NCBI RefSeq assembly: GCF_000747155.1
Contig: NZ_AVCK01000044.1
Coordinates: 1-64,000, forward strand
DNA: 64,000 nucleotides
Direction of reading: 5' to 3'
Source: Arenimonas metalli CF5-1
GTDB lineage: Bacteria > Pseudomonadota > Gammaproteobacteria > Xanthomonadales > Xanthomonadaceae
The translations under genes and the position numbers were made by a program. Below are positions 31,800-40,561 of this stretch, piece after piece; positions within the stretch are counted from its first letter, which is position 1; every line of letters begins with the position of its first letter. The notes below the pieces were generated by a model. The model was not told where the DNA came from. It did no database searches and worked only from the letters and a program-made list of their open reading frames with translations.

Positions 31800-33232
31800 A
31801 TCCGGCGGGCGCGCTTGTCGGCGTACATCGCGCCGTCGGCCGCCTGCAGGAGCTGCGAGAGGGACGCGCCGTCGCCCGAGGTGGTGGCGATGCCGAAGCT
31901 CGCGGCAACGTGGAAACCCAGCGGCTGCACCGGCTCGGCCGCCAGCCGCTGGCGGATCGTGGCGACGACGTGGCCCGCCCGCGCCGCGTCCGCACCCGGC
32001 AGGAACAGGGCGAACTCGTCGCCGCTCAGGCGCGCCATGAAATCGTCGGGGCCAAGGCAGGCCTTGCTGCGCACCACCAGCTCGCGCAGCGCGAGGTCGC
32101 CCGCGGCGTGGCCGTGGGTGTCGTTGAGCGCCTTCAGGCCGTCGAGGTCCAGCATCACGATCGCAGCGGGCTGGCTGCGCCGCAGCGCGCGGGCCAGTTC
32201 GATCGCCACGCGGTCTTCGAAATGCGTGCGGCTGAGCGCGCCGGTCAGGCCGTCGTGGCTGACCTGGTTGCGCAGGCGTTCGTTGGCGGCATAAAGCGCC
32301 GGCGCCGCCAGGCTGAGGTAGGTGTTGGCGGCCAGGCTGATGGCCGCGAACTGCAGCACCAGCGCATCGTCGCCGACGTCGAAACCGGCCGCCGCGCCCA
32401 CCGTGAGCAGGCTGAAGCCCAGCAGGCCCAGCTGCGAGCTGGCCAGCGACTCGGTGTGCACGATCCACAGCTGCAGCACCACCGGCAGCACCAGCACCAC
32501 CAGCAGCGCGCGGCTGTTGGACAGCTCGAGGTAACCGAGCAGGATGGCCAGCGTGACCGCGAACAACAGCGCCAGCTTCGACGCGGCCGACCGGCCCAGG
32601 CGCCATTCGCCCCACTCGAAGGGCGGGAACCGCCGCACGCCGGCATCACCGCCGACCTTGCGCAGCACCAGCGCGAGGAACGGCGCCAGCGTCACCAGCG
32701 CGGCGTAGTCGCCGATCCACCAGGCCGAGGCGATTTCGAACAGGTCCGGCGCGTCCAGCAGGTCGGTGCGGCTGAGGCCAAACGTCCCCAGCACCGCGGC
32801 CAGCAGTGCGCCCAAGGCCCCCAGCAGCAGGAACTGCGACACCGGACGCATCGTCAGCTCGGCCGGCGCGGACGGCGCCAGCCGCCGCAGCACCATGGCC
32901 GGCAGCGCGTAGGCGCCGATGTGGATCACCGCGAAAACCAGGCTGGACACGGCGAACACGCCCAGGCGCACCTCGCCTTCGGAATTGCCGGACTCGGTGA
33001 GCCAGGTGCCCAGCACGCAGGCCACGAACACCGCCGGCACCGCCCGCCAGCCGATGCTGAACAGGCCGGCGAAGGTGACGGCCGCCGGCGGGAACCAGAG
33101 GCTGGCGTGCGGCGCGTGCTCGAGCGCGGCCGCGAGCAGGAAACTGCCGAGCCAAAGGGCAAGCAGGAGCGGGTGCAGCAACCAGGGCCGCCAGGCGGCG
33201 GTGCCTGCGGCAACCTTTCTTACGTCCGTCAT
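31787..33232 (-). CDS. MASE1-type membrane GGDEF protein (diguanylate cyclase)
   Basis: 481 residues from the ATG at 33232. The N-terminal 300 residues hold about eight membrane helices with a MASE1-like pattern (SLWFPPAAVTFAGLF, WWIGDYAALVTLAP). The C-terminal GGDEF domain has HDGLTGALSRTHF and the active-site loop RLSGDEFALF, where the first Gly is Ser; SGDEF variants can still be active. No RxxD inhibitory site is seen five residues upstream. Predicted to make cyclic-di-GMP in response to a membrane signal. Confidence 0.88.
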   Translation of the reverse strand: MTDVRKVAAGTAAWRPWLLHPLLLALWLGSFLLAAALEHAPHASLWFPPAAVTFAGLFSIGWRAVPAVFVACVLGTWLTESGNSEGEVRLGVFAVSSLVFAVIHIGAYALPAMVLRRLAPSAPAELTMRPVSQFLLLGALGALLAAVLGTFGLSRTDLLDAPDLFEIASAWWIGDYAALVTLAPFLALVLRKVGGDAGVRRFPPFEWGEWRLGRSAASKLALLFAVTLAILLGYLELSNSRALLVVLVLPVVLQLWIVHTESLASSQLGLLGFSLLTVGAAAGFDVGDDALVLQFAAISLAANTYLSLAAPALYAANERLRNQVSHDGLTGALSRTHFEDRVAIELARALRRSQPAAIVMLDLDGLKALNDTHGHAAGDLALRELVVRSKACLGPDDFMARLSGDEFALFLPGADAARAGHVVATIRQRLAAEPVQPLGFHVAASFGIATTSGDGASLSQLLQAADGAMYADKRARRIQNE

Positions 33233-33438
33233 CGTCCCCCCCCCTTGCGCGCATCCTAACGCGGCCGCGGCGGATTCATGCGGGCGCAAAGACCGGGCCA
33301 GATGCCGAGCCAGACCGTGGCGGCCCCCGGCGAGCGGGAGCGTGGGGCAGGCTGGGCCGGCAGCGCCCGCGCCATCCATTTCACAAGGCCATCCGGGCCG
33401 CGCCCCATACTTTTTCCGGAAACCCAGGCTCCGGACCC

Positions 33439-34656
33439 ATGACCGACTTCCCCGCCAGCCGCGCCGCCGGCCTCGACGCGTTGGCTGCGTTCGTCCCCGC
33501 CATGGGACGGCGTTACGCCAACGGCCGCAACATCGACCATGGCCGCGGCGCCCATAAGGCGGTCTCGCAACTGTCGCCTTATATCCGCCGCCGGCTCGTG
33601 ACCGAGCAGGAAGTGGTGGCCGCGGCGCTCGCAGCCCATGGCCTGGAGGCGGCTGAGAAGTTCGTCGAGGAAGTGTTCTGGCGGACCTATTTCAAGGGCT
33701 GGCTGGAGCGGCGGCCGCAGGTTTGGGCCAGCTACACGCAGGGCCTGCAATCCGACCTTGTCGCCCTGCAGGACGACCGTAAGCTGCGCCACCGCGTCGA
33801 GCGCGCGATGGAGGGGAACACGGGGCTGGCGTATTTCGATGCCTGGGCCACCGAACTAGTCGAGACCGGGTACCTACATAACCATGCGCGGATGTGGTTC
33901 GCGTCGATCTGGATCTTCACGCTTGGCCTGCCCTGGCGCCTGGGTGCGGACTTCTTCTACCGGCACCTGCTCGATGGCGACGCGGCGTCGAACACGCTGG
34001 GCTGGCGCTGGGTGGCGGGGCTGCACACGCTTGGCAAGCCGTACCCGGCACGCGCCGACAACATCAAGACCTGCACCAATGGCCGCTTCGCGCCGCGCGC
34101 GGGCGAGTTGGCCGAGGTGACGCAGGGCCTGGAGGCGACCGAGCCCGGGGGCCTGCCGCCCGTGCTGGCACTGCGTGACTTCAACCCGCCGAAGCCCGGC
34201 GTCCCCACCGCACTGCTCATCACCGACGAAGACTGCCGGCTGGAGGACTTCGCGCTGTCGCCGCTCGACGTCCGCGCCGCGGCGACGCTGGCGACCAGCC
34301 ATTTGCGTTCGCCGCTGGAAGTTTCGGAGGCCGTGATCCGGTTCGAAGCCGGCGCACTCACCGATACCGCAGCGCGGGCGGGCGCGTCCGCCGCTGCGCT
34401 GCGGGCCGGTCATCCCGGCGAGCTGGCGCGATGGGCGCAGTCGGTGGGCGTCACGCAGATCGTCACGCCCTACGCCACGCGCGGCCCGACGCACGACTGG
34501 CTGCGCGAGGCGACGCCTGCCCTGGCCGCCAGCGGCATCGCGCTGGCCGAGTGGCGGCGCGAATGGGATGCCGAGGTCTGGCCCCTGGCTACGGCGGGCT
34601 TCTTCAAGGTGAGGCAGCAGATTCCCCGCGTGCTGGCTGACCTGGGATTGACCTGA
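33439..34656 (+). CDS. Cryptochrome/photolyase-related protein with FAD-binding domain first
   Basis: 405 residues. Residues about 20-230 carry the helical FAD-binding domain of photolyases (GRNIDHGRGAHKAVSQLSPYI, EEVFWRTYFKGW, HNHARMWFASIW, DAASNTLGWRWVAG). In ordinary photolyases a Rossmann-like domain precedes it; here the alpha/beta segment (TALLITDEDCRLEDFAL) follows at 255-400, so the order is reversed. Family members of this layout are annotated only as FAD-binding. DNA-repair versus light-sensing function is open. Confidence 0.82.
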   Translation: MTDFPASRAAGLDALAAFVPAMGRRYANGRNIDHGRGAHKAVSQLSPYIRRRLVTEQEVVAAALAAHGLEAAEKFVEEVFWRTYFKGWLERRPQVWASYTQGLQSDLVALQDDRKLRHRVERAMEGNTGLAYFDAWATELVETGYLHNHARMWFASIWIFTLGLPWRLGADFFYRHLLDGDAASNTLGWRWVAGLHTLGKPYPARADNIKTCTNGRFAPRAGELAEVTQGLEATEPGGLPPVLALRDFNPPKPGVPTALLITDEDCRLEDFALSPLDVRAAATLATSHLRSPLEVSEAVIRFEAGALTDTAARAGASAAALRAGHPGELARWAQSVGVTQIVTPYATRGPTHDWLREATPALAASGIALAEWRREWDAEVWPLATAGFFKVRQQIPRVLADLGLT

Positions 34657-34663
34657 GCCAGGG

Positions 34664-35554
34664 TCAGGACGCGCGGTCGACGATCCAGTCGATGATGGAG
34701 TCAAACCCTTCCTGGTCGAGGGCGTGCCCCCGCTCGAAGCGCCGCTCGGTGATGTGTTGCCCGGCCACCTTCGCCACCACCTCGTCCGCATCGCGCGAAT
34801 ACTTGTCCTGCGTCCCCGACACCACCATCGTCGGCCGCGGCCCGATGGCGGCGAGCACATCGTGCGTGTCGAGCAGGCGCGCCAGCCCCGGCACCGCTTC
34901 GAACAGCGTGAACCCGGTGCCCGCCCTTCGCCGCGTCTCGATGCTGCACACCGCGCCGCTGATGCAGGCGAACTGGCAGCGCGGGTCCAGGGCTGCGTGG
35001 TAGAGCGACGTGTAGCCGCCGTACGAATGCCCCGCCACGCCCACCCGCCGCGGGTCCATGCCGGGTAACCCCAGCAGCACGCTCACGGCGCGCTGCGCGT
35101 CGTCCAGGCATTTGCGCATCAGCGTGTCGCCGTCGATCAGGCGGTAGTTCAGCGCGTTGTAGTGCTGGAGCCAGTCGTAGGTGTCGGGCTCGACGCCGGT
35201 CACGCCGGCGCGGCGGTCTTCGAAGGAGACGGCGTCCGGCGCCAGCACTGCGAGGCCCTTGCGCGCGAGCGCGGGGCCGAAGGCCTGGAACGGACTGCCC
35301 ACGAGGCCGGCCACTTCGCTCTTGCCGAAGTGGAACTCGCCGTTGTGCTGGTGGAAGACCGCGACGCCGCCAACCGGTTCGCGGCCGCGCGGCGTGAACA
35401 GGAACGCAGGGATCCCGTCGCCTTCGAGGCCGCGGTATTCGATCCGCTCACGGTGGTAGCCGTCGCCCACCACGACATCGCCGCGCTGGAAGGCCACCGG
35501 CACGGGCTCGGCCAGGCCGAGGCGGGCGCGCAGTGTCGTCGCGAGATCACTCAT
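34664..35554 (-). CDS. Dienelactone hydrolase-like alpha/beta hydrolase
   Basis: 296 residues from the ATG at 35554. Nucleophile elbow GHSYGGY; acid/histidine region SGTQDKYSRDAD and FERGHALDQEGF. The N-terminal EYRGLEGDGIPAFLFTP pattern fits the acetyl-xylan-esterase/dienelactone-hydrolase group. Substrate unknown. It is the last gene with clear chromosomal composition before the island and convergent with the photolyase-like gene. Confidence 0.85.
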   Translation of the reverse strand: MSDLATTLRARLGLAEPVPVAFQRGDVVVGDGYHRERIEYRGLEGDGIPAFLFTPRGREPVGGVAVFHQHNGEFHFGKSEVAGLVGSPFQAFGPALARKGLAVLAPDAVSFEDRRAGVTGVEPDTYDWLQHYNALNYRLIDGDTLMRKCLDDAQRAVSVLLGLPGMDPRRVGVAGHSYGGYTSLYHAALDPRCQFACISGAVCSIETRRRAGTGFTLFEAVPGLARLLDTHDVLAAIGPRPTMVVSGTQDKYSRDADEVVAKVAGQHITERRFERGHALDQEGFDSIIDWIVDRAS

Positions 35555-36217
35555 TGGCGGCGATCTTATCCGGTCTTCGTCACCAAGGTTTCGGCCCGTT
35601 TCCCCGGTCGCCTTCCCTGCGACCCCAGGGATGCAGGGAGGCCGACTCGTGACCGCGGGCATTGGAATGTCCAGCGAAACGTCCGCCCTTAGGGTTTTAC
35701 AAACAAACACTTAGGGTTCTCGACCGGCAAAGGATGTCCCGACAAATGTCCCGGCTGTCGGCCTGGGCACCGGCCAGCGCTGTTCCCGGCCCAACGGTGA
35801 TGCCCTGAGGGCGTGCCTCGCCGCTTCTGTCGGGGTCAGGCAATTGATGTCATGTTCGGCAAGTGATTGTCAGGGCTCGGTATTTCCTGCGATCGGCACG
35901 AAATCGGGGAAGGCTGAGACTGGGGATTGCCACGGACTACTGAATTTCGCCGGGGACTGACAGGAACTGCTGCCCGGCAACCAGATGCCCCGGGCGCTGG
36001 CATGCCAAGGTCACCGGGGCAGAGCACCTGACCTGCCTCTTCCCGTGGCCCCAAAGAAGGGCTTCGGTCTCGTCCAGCCCCGATTCGTGGCCGTGGCCAG
36101 ACTGATTTAGGCCGCCGGGCTACAGTTCCCCAGAGGGGATGTGGCTGCCCTGTGCCCAGAGGCGACACGAACCCTAGGCAAGCCACGCGACTTAACGCAT
36201 GAGAGGAGCAGCAACGC
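35555..36217. other. Gene-poor junction between chromosome and island
   Basis: About 660 bases with no convincing gene; the frames present lack ribosome sites and overlap real genes. Visible structure: CTTAGGGTT at 35688-35696 and again at 35710-35718 (22 bases apart); GGCAATTGATGTCATG (35839-35854) and GGCAAGTGATTGTCAGG (35858-35874); and a 21-base degenerate direct repeat at 35922-35942 and 35952-35972, exactly 30 bases apart with 16 of 21 positions the same. Such spacing could be transposase-binding sites at an element end, but no terminal pair was found. No tRNA or integrase gene lies here. Confidence 0.5.
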
Positions 36218-36622
36218 ATGGCAAAGGTCGGGATTGTTGAGGCTTTCCGAACGTACGGTGCCAAGCTGGCAAATGCTCAGTGGGCCGTGAGTGCCGAAAT
36301 CCCTGGCGGCATCGTCATGAGCCTCTGGGAAAGCGAGTTCCGAAAGAGGGAAATGCGCTACGTGGACAGGTTGTCCCGCTGGAGGGGACCAGGCAACAAT
36401 CTCTTCCGGAAGCACCTCCAACTGGCCTATGAGAACAAGCTGCCAATCAGCCTTGTCATCGCCAAAGCCAGTGATCCGGACGCGGTACGTCGCGGAGAAG
36501 ACGCGTCCAAAATTCCCAAAACCTTCGCCGTTCGCAAGGATCTCGTCGGGTCCGTGGAGAAATTTGCGGACGACGAGTTTGAAATCCAGTTCACCCTCAG
36601 AACATCGAAGCCACCCGGTTAG
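36218..36622 (+). CDS. Hypothetical protein, 134 aa
   Basis: A soluble basic protein (MAKVGIVEAFRTYGAKL...) with a clear ribosome site GAGAGGAG ten bases before the ATG. Features include a Trp-rich N-terminal half (QWAVSAEIPGG, SLWESEF, SRWRGPGNN) and ISLVIAKA resembling a core beta strand. I do not recognise the family. It is the only forward-strand gene in the left part of the island and converges on the 221-aa gene. The opposite-strand frame over it lacks a start signal. Confidence 0.65.
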   Translation: MAKVGIVEAFRTYGAKLANAQWAVSAEIPGGIVMSLWESEFRKREMRYVDRLSRWRGPGNNLFRKHLQLAYENKLPISLVIAKASDPDAVRRGEDASKIPKTFAVRKDLVGSVEKFADDEFEIQFTLRTSKPPG

Positions 36623-36686
36623 AACTACCCTCCCACTCAGCCAGCAGACTAATGGTTCGAAGGGCAGCTGTAGGAGGCCTAAAGCC

Positions 36687-36758
36687 ATGAGCGGGCTGCA
36701 GCCCGCCGCCTACTCCAAGCGGATGGCCGAGATCGCGCACCCTAAATCCGGACTCTAA
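36687..36758 (+). CDS. Possible 23-aa micro-ORF
   Basis: ATG at 36687 preceded by a perfect AGGAGG at 36672-36677 and followed by 22 sense codons to TAA (MSGLQPAAYSKRMAEIAHPK...). It includes a perfect 16-base palindrome (36691-36706). It could be a leader peptide, a gene remnant or coincidence. Confidence 0.25.
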   Translation: MSGLQPAAYSKRMAEIAHPKSGL

Positions 36759-36814
36759 ACAGATCCGCTACTCAAAACCCGGGGGGGCGTCGTCAGCAGC
36801 ATGGAAGCCGCGAA

Positions 36815-37480
36815 TCATGTGCGGGTGTCAAAACGGGTCTCGAGATGCGACTGGCCTGTCAATCTGGAGTTCACTAACTCAATCTTGCGCCCGTGCTCCT
36901 CAGGTCGTGCGAATACGCCAGGCTGAAGTCTTTCAGACATATCTCTGGTAGCAATGTAAGCCGGACGCAATCCTTCTCCGATTGCCGCTCTTCGCGAAGC
37001 GAAATCGTAAGGGAACTCTTGACAGCGTGCGGGGAAACCGGAGAACTGCCCAAAATCGCTGGTGAATCGGAAGCCTTTAGGCGTTTTTCGTGAGCGCCGC
37101 GGGTGACAGGGATCGGAGAAAAAAATGAACCACTCACTTCCGTCAAATGTCACAGCCTCCCAGACGTCCACCATATTGATCACCCCGAGCCGGTGGAAAA
37201 GGATGCGCTGCCCAGCGTCGGTTTCAAGTTTCGAAAAGTAAGCCAGTTGACCAATCAACCCGTTAAGAGGGATGGGGTTTGTGTCCGTGAATCCAAAGGG
37301 ACCGAAAGCGCCAGGAATTTCGTCCAACGCAGGCAGTGCCCTCAAGGCATCTCGGATCGAAGGTCCACAAAAACCTAGCTGATAGTCGTCATCCTCTACC
37401 ATTCCTCGCACATGGCGAAAGCGGTCATCTACTGACGGTTCTTTCTTCTTTCCGCCAAAAAGCATCGAGAAAAAACCCAT
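36815..37480 (-). CDS. Hypothetical protein, paralogue of the 213-aa protein at 40562
   Basis: 221 residues, starting MGFFSMLFGGKKKEPS after an AAGGGGAG ribosome site. Soluble with conserved TDTNPIPLNG, GQLAYFSKLET, RILFHRLG, WEAVTFDGSEWFIFF and CHPRRSR. The same blocks occur in the same order in the protein encoded at 40562-41203, so the two are clearly paralogues. The function is unknown; the Lys-rich N-terminus after MGFF/MGFL could attach to membrane or protein. Last gene of the long minus-strand series. Confidence 0.72.
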   Translation of the reverse strand: MGFFSMLFGGKKKEPSVDDRFRHVRGMVEDDDYQLGFCGPSIRDALRALPALDEIPGAFGPFGFTDTNPIPLNGLIGQLAYFSKLETDAGQRILFHRLGVINMVDVWEAVTFDGSEWFIFFSDPCHPRRSRKTPKGFRFTSDFGQFSGFPARCQEFPYDFASRRAAIGEGLRPAYIATRDMSERLQPGVFARPEEHGRKIELVNSRLTGQSHLETRFDTRT

Positions 37481-37588
37481 GGATATAGCTCCCCTTAAGG
37501 AGAAAATGAGGTTGTCGGGACGTTGGTGTGCTTGGTGTTGATACGCGAGGTCACTTTGCAGCTTCTTCGGGACGCCGTCGGTCTTTTA

Positions 37589-38248
37589 TCACGCAACCAG
37601 GGTTTCCTTTCCAAGCGGCACCCGTGCCTCGGCCCCGGCATGGGCGTGCATCTGTCCCACAGCGCGGTCGAACTCACGGGCCAGTTCGTGGAAGCGCCTA
37701 TCAGCCGGGTCGGCCCGCTCCAGCATCACCCGGGCGATGGCCTCGTAGTACTGCAGTGTGCCAAGTCGGCCGGCAGTGAAGCGACTGAAAACCAGGTCGC
37801 CAGCATCGCCTTGCAGGTCGGCTAGGATGGCGCGGGCGTTGTGGAGCTTGTCGCAGGCCGACACCAGCAGCGAGCCCCTATCCTCGGTTGCGATGTGAGC
37901 GATATAGACCAGCTTGCGCTCGACCCAGTTGGCGAACTTGTCCGTGTCAGTCTTGGGCTTGTCCTTGGATTCGGCCGTGCCATCCGTGCAGTCATCGACG
38001 ATCTTGGCAACGCCGTCGCCAAACTGGGCGCGAATGGTGGCCAAGTGGTCACCCCCGCAGTCCTCGAGCACGTCGTGCAGCAGACCAGCGATGGCCTGGT
38101 CTTCGCTGCCTCCGTACTCCAGCACCAGGCTTGAGACGCCGAGCAGGTGATAGATGTAGGGAATGCGCGAGCCTTTGCGGAACTGAGCCGCGTGGGCGAT
38201 TCGGGCGTAATCAACCGCTTGGATAAAGCGGTGTGTCAGCGCGGTCAT
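37589..38248 (-). CDS. RelA/SpoT-type HD-domain hydrolase (small alarmone hydrolase-like)
   Basis: 219 residues from the ATG at 38248, chosen because AAGGAG lies 8 bases upstream; the in-frame ATG at 38275 has no such site. Motifs match the hydrolase half of RelA/SpoT: HAAQFRKGSRIPYIYH, then GLLHDVLED (HD plus ED motifs) and SACDKLHNARA. It lacks synthetase, TGS and ACT domains, so it resembles stand-alone (p)ppGpp hydrolases of the MESH1 kind. Stand-alone hydrolases can neutralise toxic small alarmone synthetases; no such toxin is adjacent here. Confidence 0.8.
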   Translation of the reverse strand: MTALTHRFIQAVDYARIAHAAQFRKGSRIPYIYHLLGVSSLVLEYGGSEDQAIAGLLHDVLEDCGGDHLATIRAQFGDGVAKIVDDCTDGTAESKDKPKTDTDKFANWVERKLVYIAHIATEDRGSLLVSACDKLHNARAILADLQGDAGDLVFSRFTAGRLGTLQYYEAIARVMLERADPADRRFHELAREFDRAVGQMHAHAGAEARVPLGKETLVA

Positions 38249-38444
38249 CAGTCTTTGCTCCTTGGCTGAAAGCATTTCCGTGACGGAACCGAGATAGAAC
38301 CAAGAACCGCGAAGGCAGGCCGCGGCCTAGTCGAGTCGACTTCACGATGATAAGAACACGATTGCAGGATTAGTTTTCCGCCGGACCTACGCGGCATCAA
38401 AGATCATTCTTCTTCCACTTGGCGGGCATCGCGCGCGTGGGGCG

Positions 38445-39443
38445 TTAGCCCGCCAAAACCACGACGTCATAACGTGGCAGATGCCAATCGACGAGATTCA
38501 GCCAATCAACCGCAACCGGCCGTCTGGTAGGAAGCGGTCCGTATGGGTCTTGTTCAAGCGACTGGCGGGTAGCGTTACCCTGACGCTGCTGCATTAAGCG
38601 CAGCAACTGATCATAGTGCTGCCCCGCCTGATCTCCGTAAAGAAGTTCAATGCATCGAATAACGAAATCACTTTCGTAAACCTGACCGTACATCTCAGCT
38701 AGGGCGCCAACTGTCTTCCTAGTTGGTGCTGGGTAGGGGCGTGTTCTTCGAGAGGGCCAGGGGCGCCACCACGGTCGTGGAGTTGCGATCAACTCAGGAA
38801 GGCGGGCCTTTCTGGAAACCGCATCGCGACAAACTAGCTCTATACAAGCTTGTTCGCGTTGCTGAAGATCAGAGATGCTTAGTGGGAGATAGAGCACAGG
38901 ACGCGCGTCCCGTGACTCACCGGTGACAGCTTGCGACGGACGGTGAATTAGTTGTCCCGTCTCCAAGTCGACAAAACTGTCCACGCCATCGACCGCACCT
39001 ACCTGCACAGTTCGACGGCCGTCTTCAACCACGATGAAACGAGAACCGAAATAGAGGGAGCCTTCGTATACCCAACCCTCGGGAAATACGACAGGTCCAA
39101 CGAGTTCGTTTATGAGCATTGCGCAACTCACGAACTGGTCCGGCCCGAGGTGAGCGACGGATAGTCCCAACCATGGAGCCGGAATCGCGAGCCCGTCGAG
39201 TTGATCCACAATTGCAATATCAACCGCAACACCGTTCAGCTCATACACCAGACCAAATTCCTCCATGCGAGCCACGAAGGCGCCGACATCACTTGGATTC
39301 ATGAAGGCGCCGCGCGCCAGAGATCCGTCTGTCGCATATGTTCCATTGCCAAGCTCCCACTCGAATGCCCCGAGTGCACCGGGAATATTTACAAGAGCGT
39401 CGACTCGCGCAATGACGGTAATCGATTCAATATGGATGGACAT
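38445..39443 (-). CDS. Hypothetical protein, 332 aa
   Basis: Soluble, unrecognised protein beginning MSIHIESITVIARVDALV. Notable stretches: SLYFGSRFIVVEDGRR, a Pro/Arg/Trp-rich linker (ATPRPWWRPWPSRRTRPY) near 220-240 and a helical C-terminus with LYGDQAGQHYDQLLRLMQQ. The start has no strong ribosome site. It lies in the same-strand series between a secreted protein gene and the HD hydrolase. Confidence 0.6.
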   Translation of the reverse strand: MSIHIESITVIARVDALVNIPGALGAFEWELGNGTYATDGSLARGAFMNPSDVGAFVARMEEFGLVYELNGVAVDIAIVDQLDGLAIPAPWLGLSVAHLGPDQFVSCAMLINELVGPVVFPEGWVYEGSLYFGSRFIVVEDGRRTVQVGAVDGVDSFVDLETGQLIHRPSQAVTGESRDARPVLYLPLSISDLQQREQACIELVCRDAVSRKARLPELIATPRPWWRPWPSRRTRPYPAPTRKTVGALAEMYGQVYESDFVIRCIELLYGDQAGQHYDQLLRLMQQRQGNATRQSLEQDPYGPLPTRRPVAVDWLNLVDWHLPRYDVVVLAG

Positions 39444-39536
39444 TCAGTAGTTGTCCCGAGCCTCTCTCTTTCGCTGGGAACGCTGGGCTGCGCCCTAGTC
39501 CGCCGGCGCAAGCATCATGTGACACGATCATCGTAC

Positions 39537-40016
39537 TTAGAGACGCAACTTGGAATAGATGCCATCAACTGAACACTGATCATCGCTGTCGATAAAGAAC
39601 AGGGTTCCGAATCCACCCGCGTTCAGCTTCAGAATAGCGCTCTCGCCCAACGCCAAGTTCAAGCATAAGCTGGTCTTGATAAAAGTATCGGTTCCAAAGA
39701 CCTCGTACCAATCATCGTCTTCTCGGCTTACGGTGACATCGTACTTTCCTGGGGACGCATCGCTTGCTCCAAACACGGCCTTCACGTCACAACTTTCACC
39801 TTCATCAAGGAAGATGATCTTTCCACTAGAACCTGACATCCGAAGCATCGAGTCTTCGCTGTAGACGTATTCGTAGCAGTACCGTGTGTGGACGTACATT
39901 TCCTTTCCATCCACCTTGTAGAGGTTGGAACCCTTACGGGTAACGGAAACGTCATAGTCAGCAGCGAAAGTCGTGCCGCACAGCAACATTAGAACTACCG
40001 CAATAACAACTTTCAT
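39537..40016 (-). CDS. Secreted protein with an internal duplication
   Basis: 159 residues from the ATG at 40016 (signal peptide MKVVIAVVLMLLCGTTFA). The mature part contains two related halves: YDVSVTRKGSNLYKVDG...CYEY...GKIIFLDEGESC and YDVTVSREDDDWYEVFG...CLNL...GTLFFIDSDDQC, each with two Cys that probably pair. No family recognised. Periplasmic or surface location is expected. It follows the 143-aa secreted protein gene with the same orientation. Confidence 0.65.
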   Translation of the reverse strand: MKVVIAVVLMLLCGTTFAADYDVSVTRKGSNLYKVDGKEMYVHTRYCYEYVYSEDSMLRMSGSSGKIIFLDEGESCDVKAVFGASDASPGKYDVTVSREDDDWYEVFGTDTFIKTSLCLNLALGESAILKLNAGGFGTLFFIDSDDQCSVDGIYSKLRL

Positions 40017-40082
40017 AATTCCGCTCCTCCTAACTCGCACACTAACTGCCCTTCGATACTTTCAGAATTGCCAATCTATCAA

Positions 40083-40514
40083 CTACTGGCCCCTCTTCTG
40101 AACCTGTTGAAGCTGCCGCTTTTCTTCCAGCAGTATCTCGCCTCGCTCGGTCTCGGTCAGGCAGGGCGACTGGGTGTATTGGCACAGTCGGTAGCCAGCC
40201 TGATTCTCCGCTCGGACCATATCCGCGGGGTTGTACGGCCTAGTACAACTCGCGTTCCAACGCGACGTGGCAGCGTTATAGGGATCCACCGTAGCATTGA
40301 AGGAATTGACATCCCCGCTCGCGCGCGCGGCATCTGCGGCATCTGATAGCTCGGCGATCTCCCGAGCAATCTGAAGGCATTGCTTAACTTGCTCGGCGCT
40401 TGTCTCGGATGGCCGCAACGTACTTTGGGGCTTCTCAACTCGTCCCTGGGCAGCGACGCCAAGTGAAGCTACAGCGAGTCCGACGCACAGAAGCACCGCT
40501 CCACTTCTTGACAT
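40083..40514 (-). CDS. Small secreted protein, 143 aa
   Basis: Signal peptide MSRSGAVLLCVGLAVASLGVAAQG, then a helical domain with four Cys (VKQCLQIARE, NASCTRPY, YRLCQYTQSPC). Strong ribosome site AGGAGCAGGAAT before the ATG at 40514. Not recognised. The spacing of the Cys pairs suggests a small disulfide-stabilised helical periplasmic protein. Confidence 0.65.
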   Translation of the reverse strand: MSRSGAVLLCVGLAVASLGVAAQGRVEKPQSTLRPSETSAEQVKQCLQIAREIAELSDAADAARASGDVNSFNATVDPYNAATSRWNASCTRPYNPADMVRAENQAGYRLCQYTQSPCLTETERGEILLEEKRQLQQVQKRGQ

Positions 40515-40561
40515 ATTCCTGCTCCTAAAGAGATGTGGGCAAGCTGACCATTGGCATGGAA

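Noticed and set aside
35688-35718. TTAGGG-like repeats as telomere-type sequence
   Set aside because: Only two copies 22 bases apart, within a larger chromosome; coincidence or binding site is more likely.
35555-36217. tRNA or other integration target at the island's left side
   Set aside because: I found no cloverleaf-compatible sequence with CCA end or conserved loop bases.
35836-36264. Minus-strand frame of 142 codons at the island junction
   Set aside because: Overlaps the start of the forward 134-aa gene, no ribosome site, and an atypical product.
36107-36688. Minus-strand frame of 193 codons opposite the 134-aa gene
   Set aside because: The forward frame has the better start signal and protein-like composition.
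36691-36706. Perfect 16-base palindrome as terminator
   Set aside because: It has no loop bases and no T-run, so it cannot form a standard terminator hairpin.
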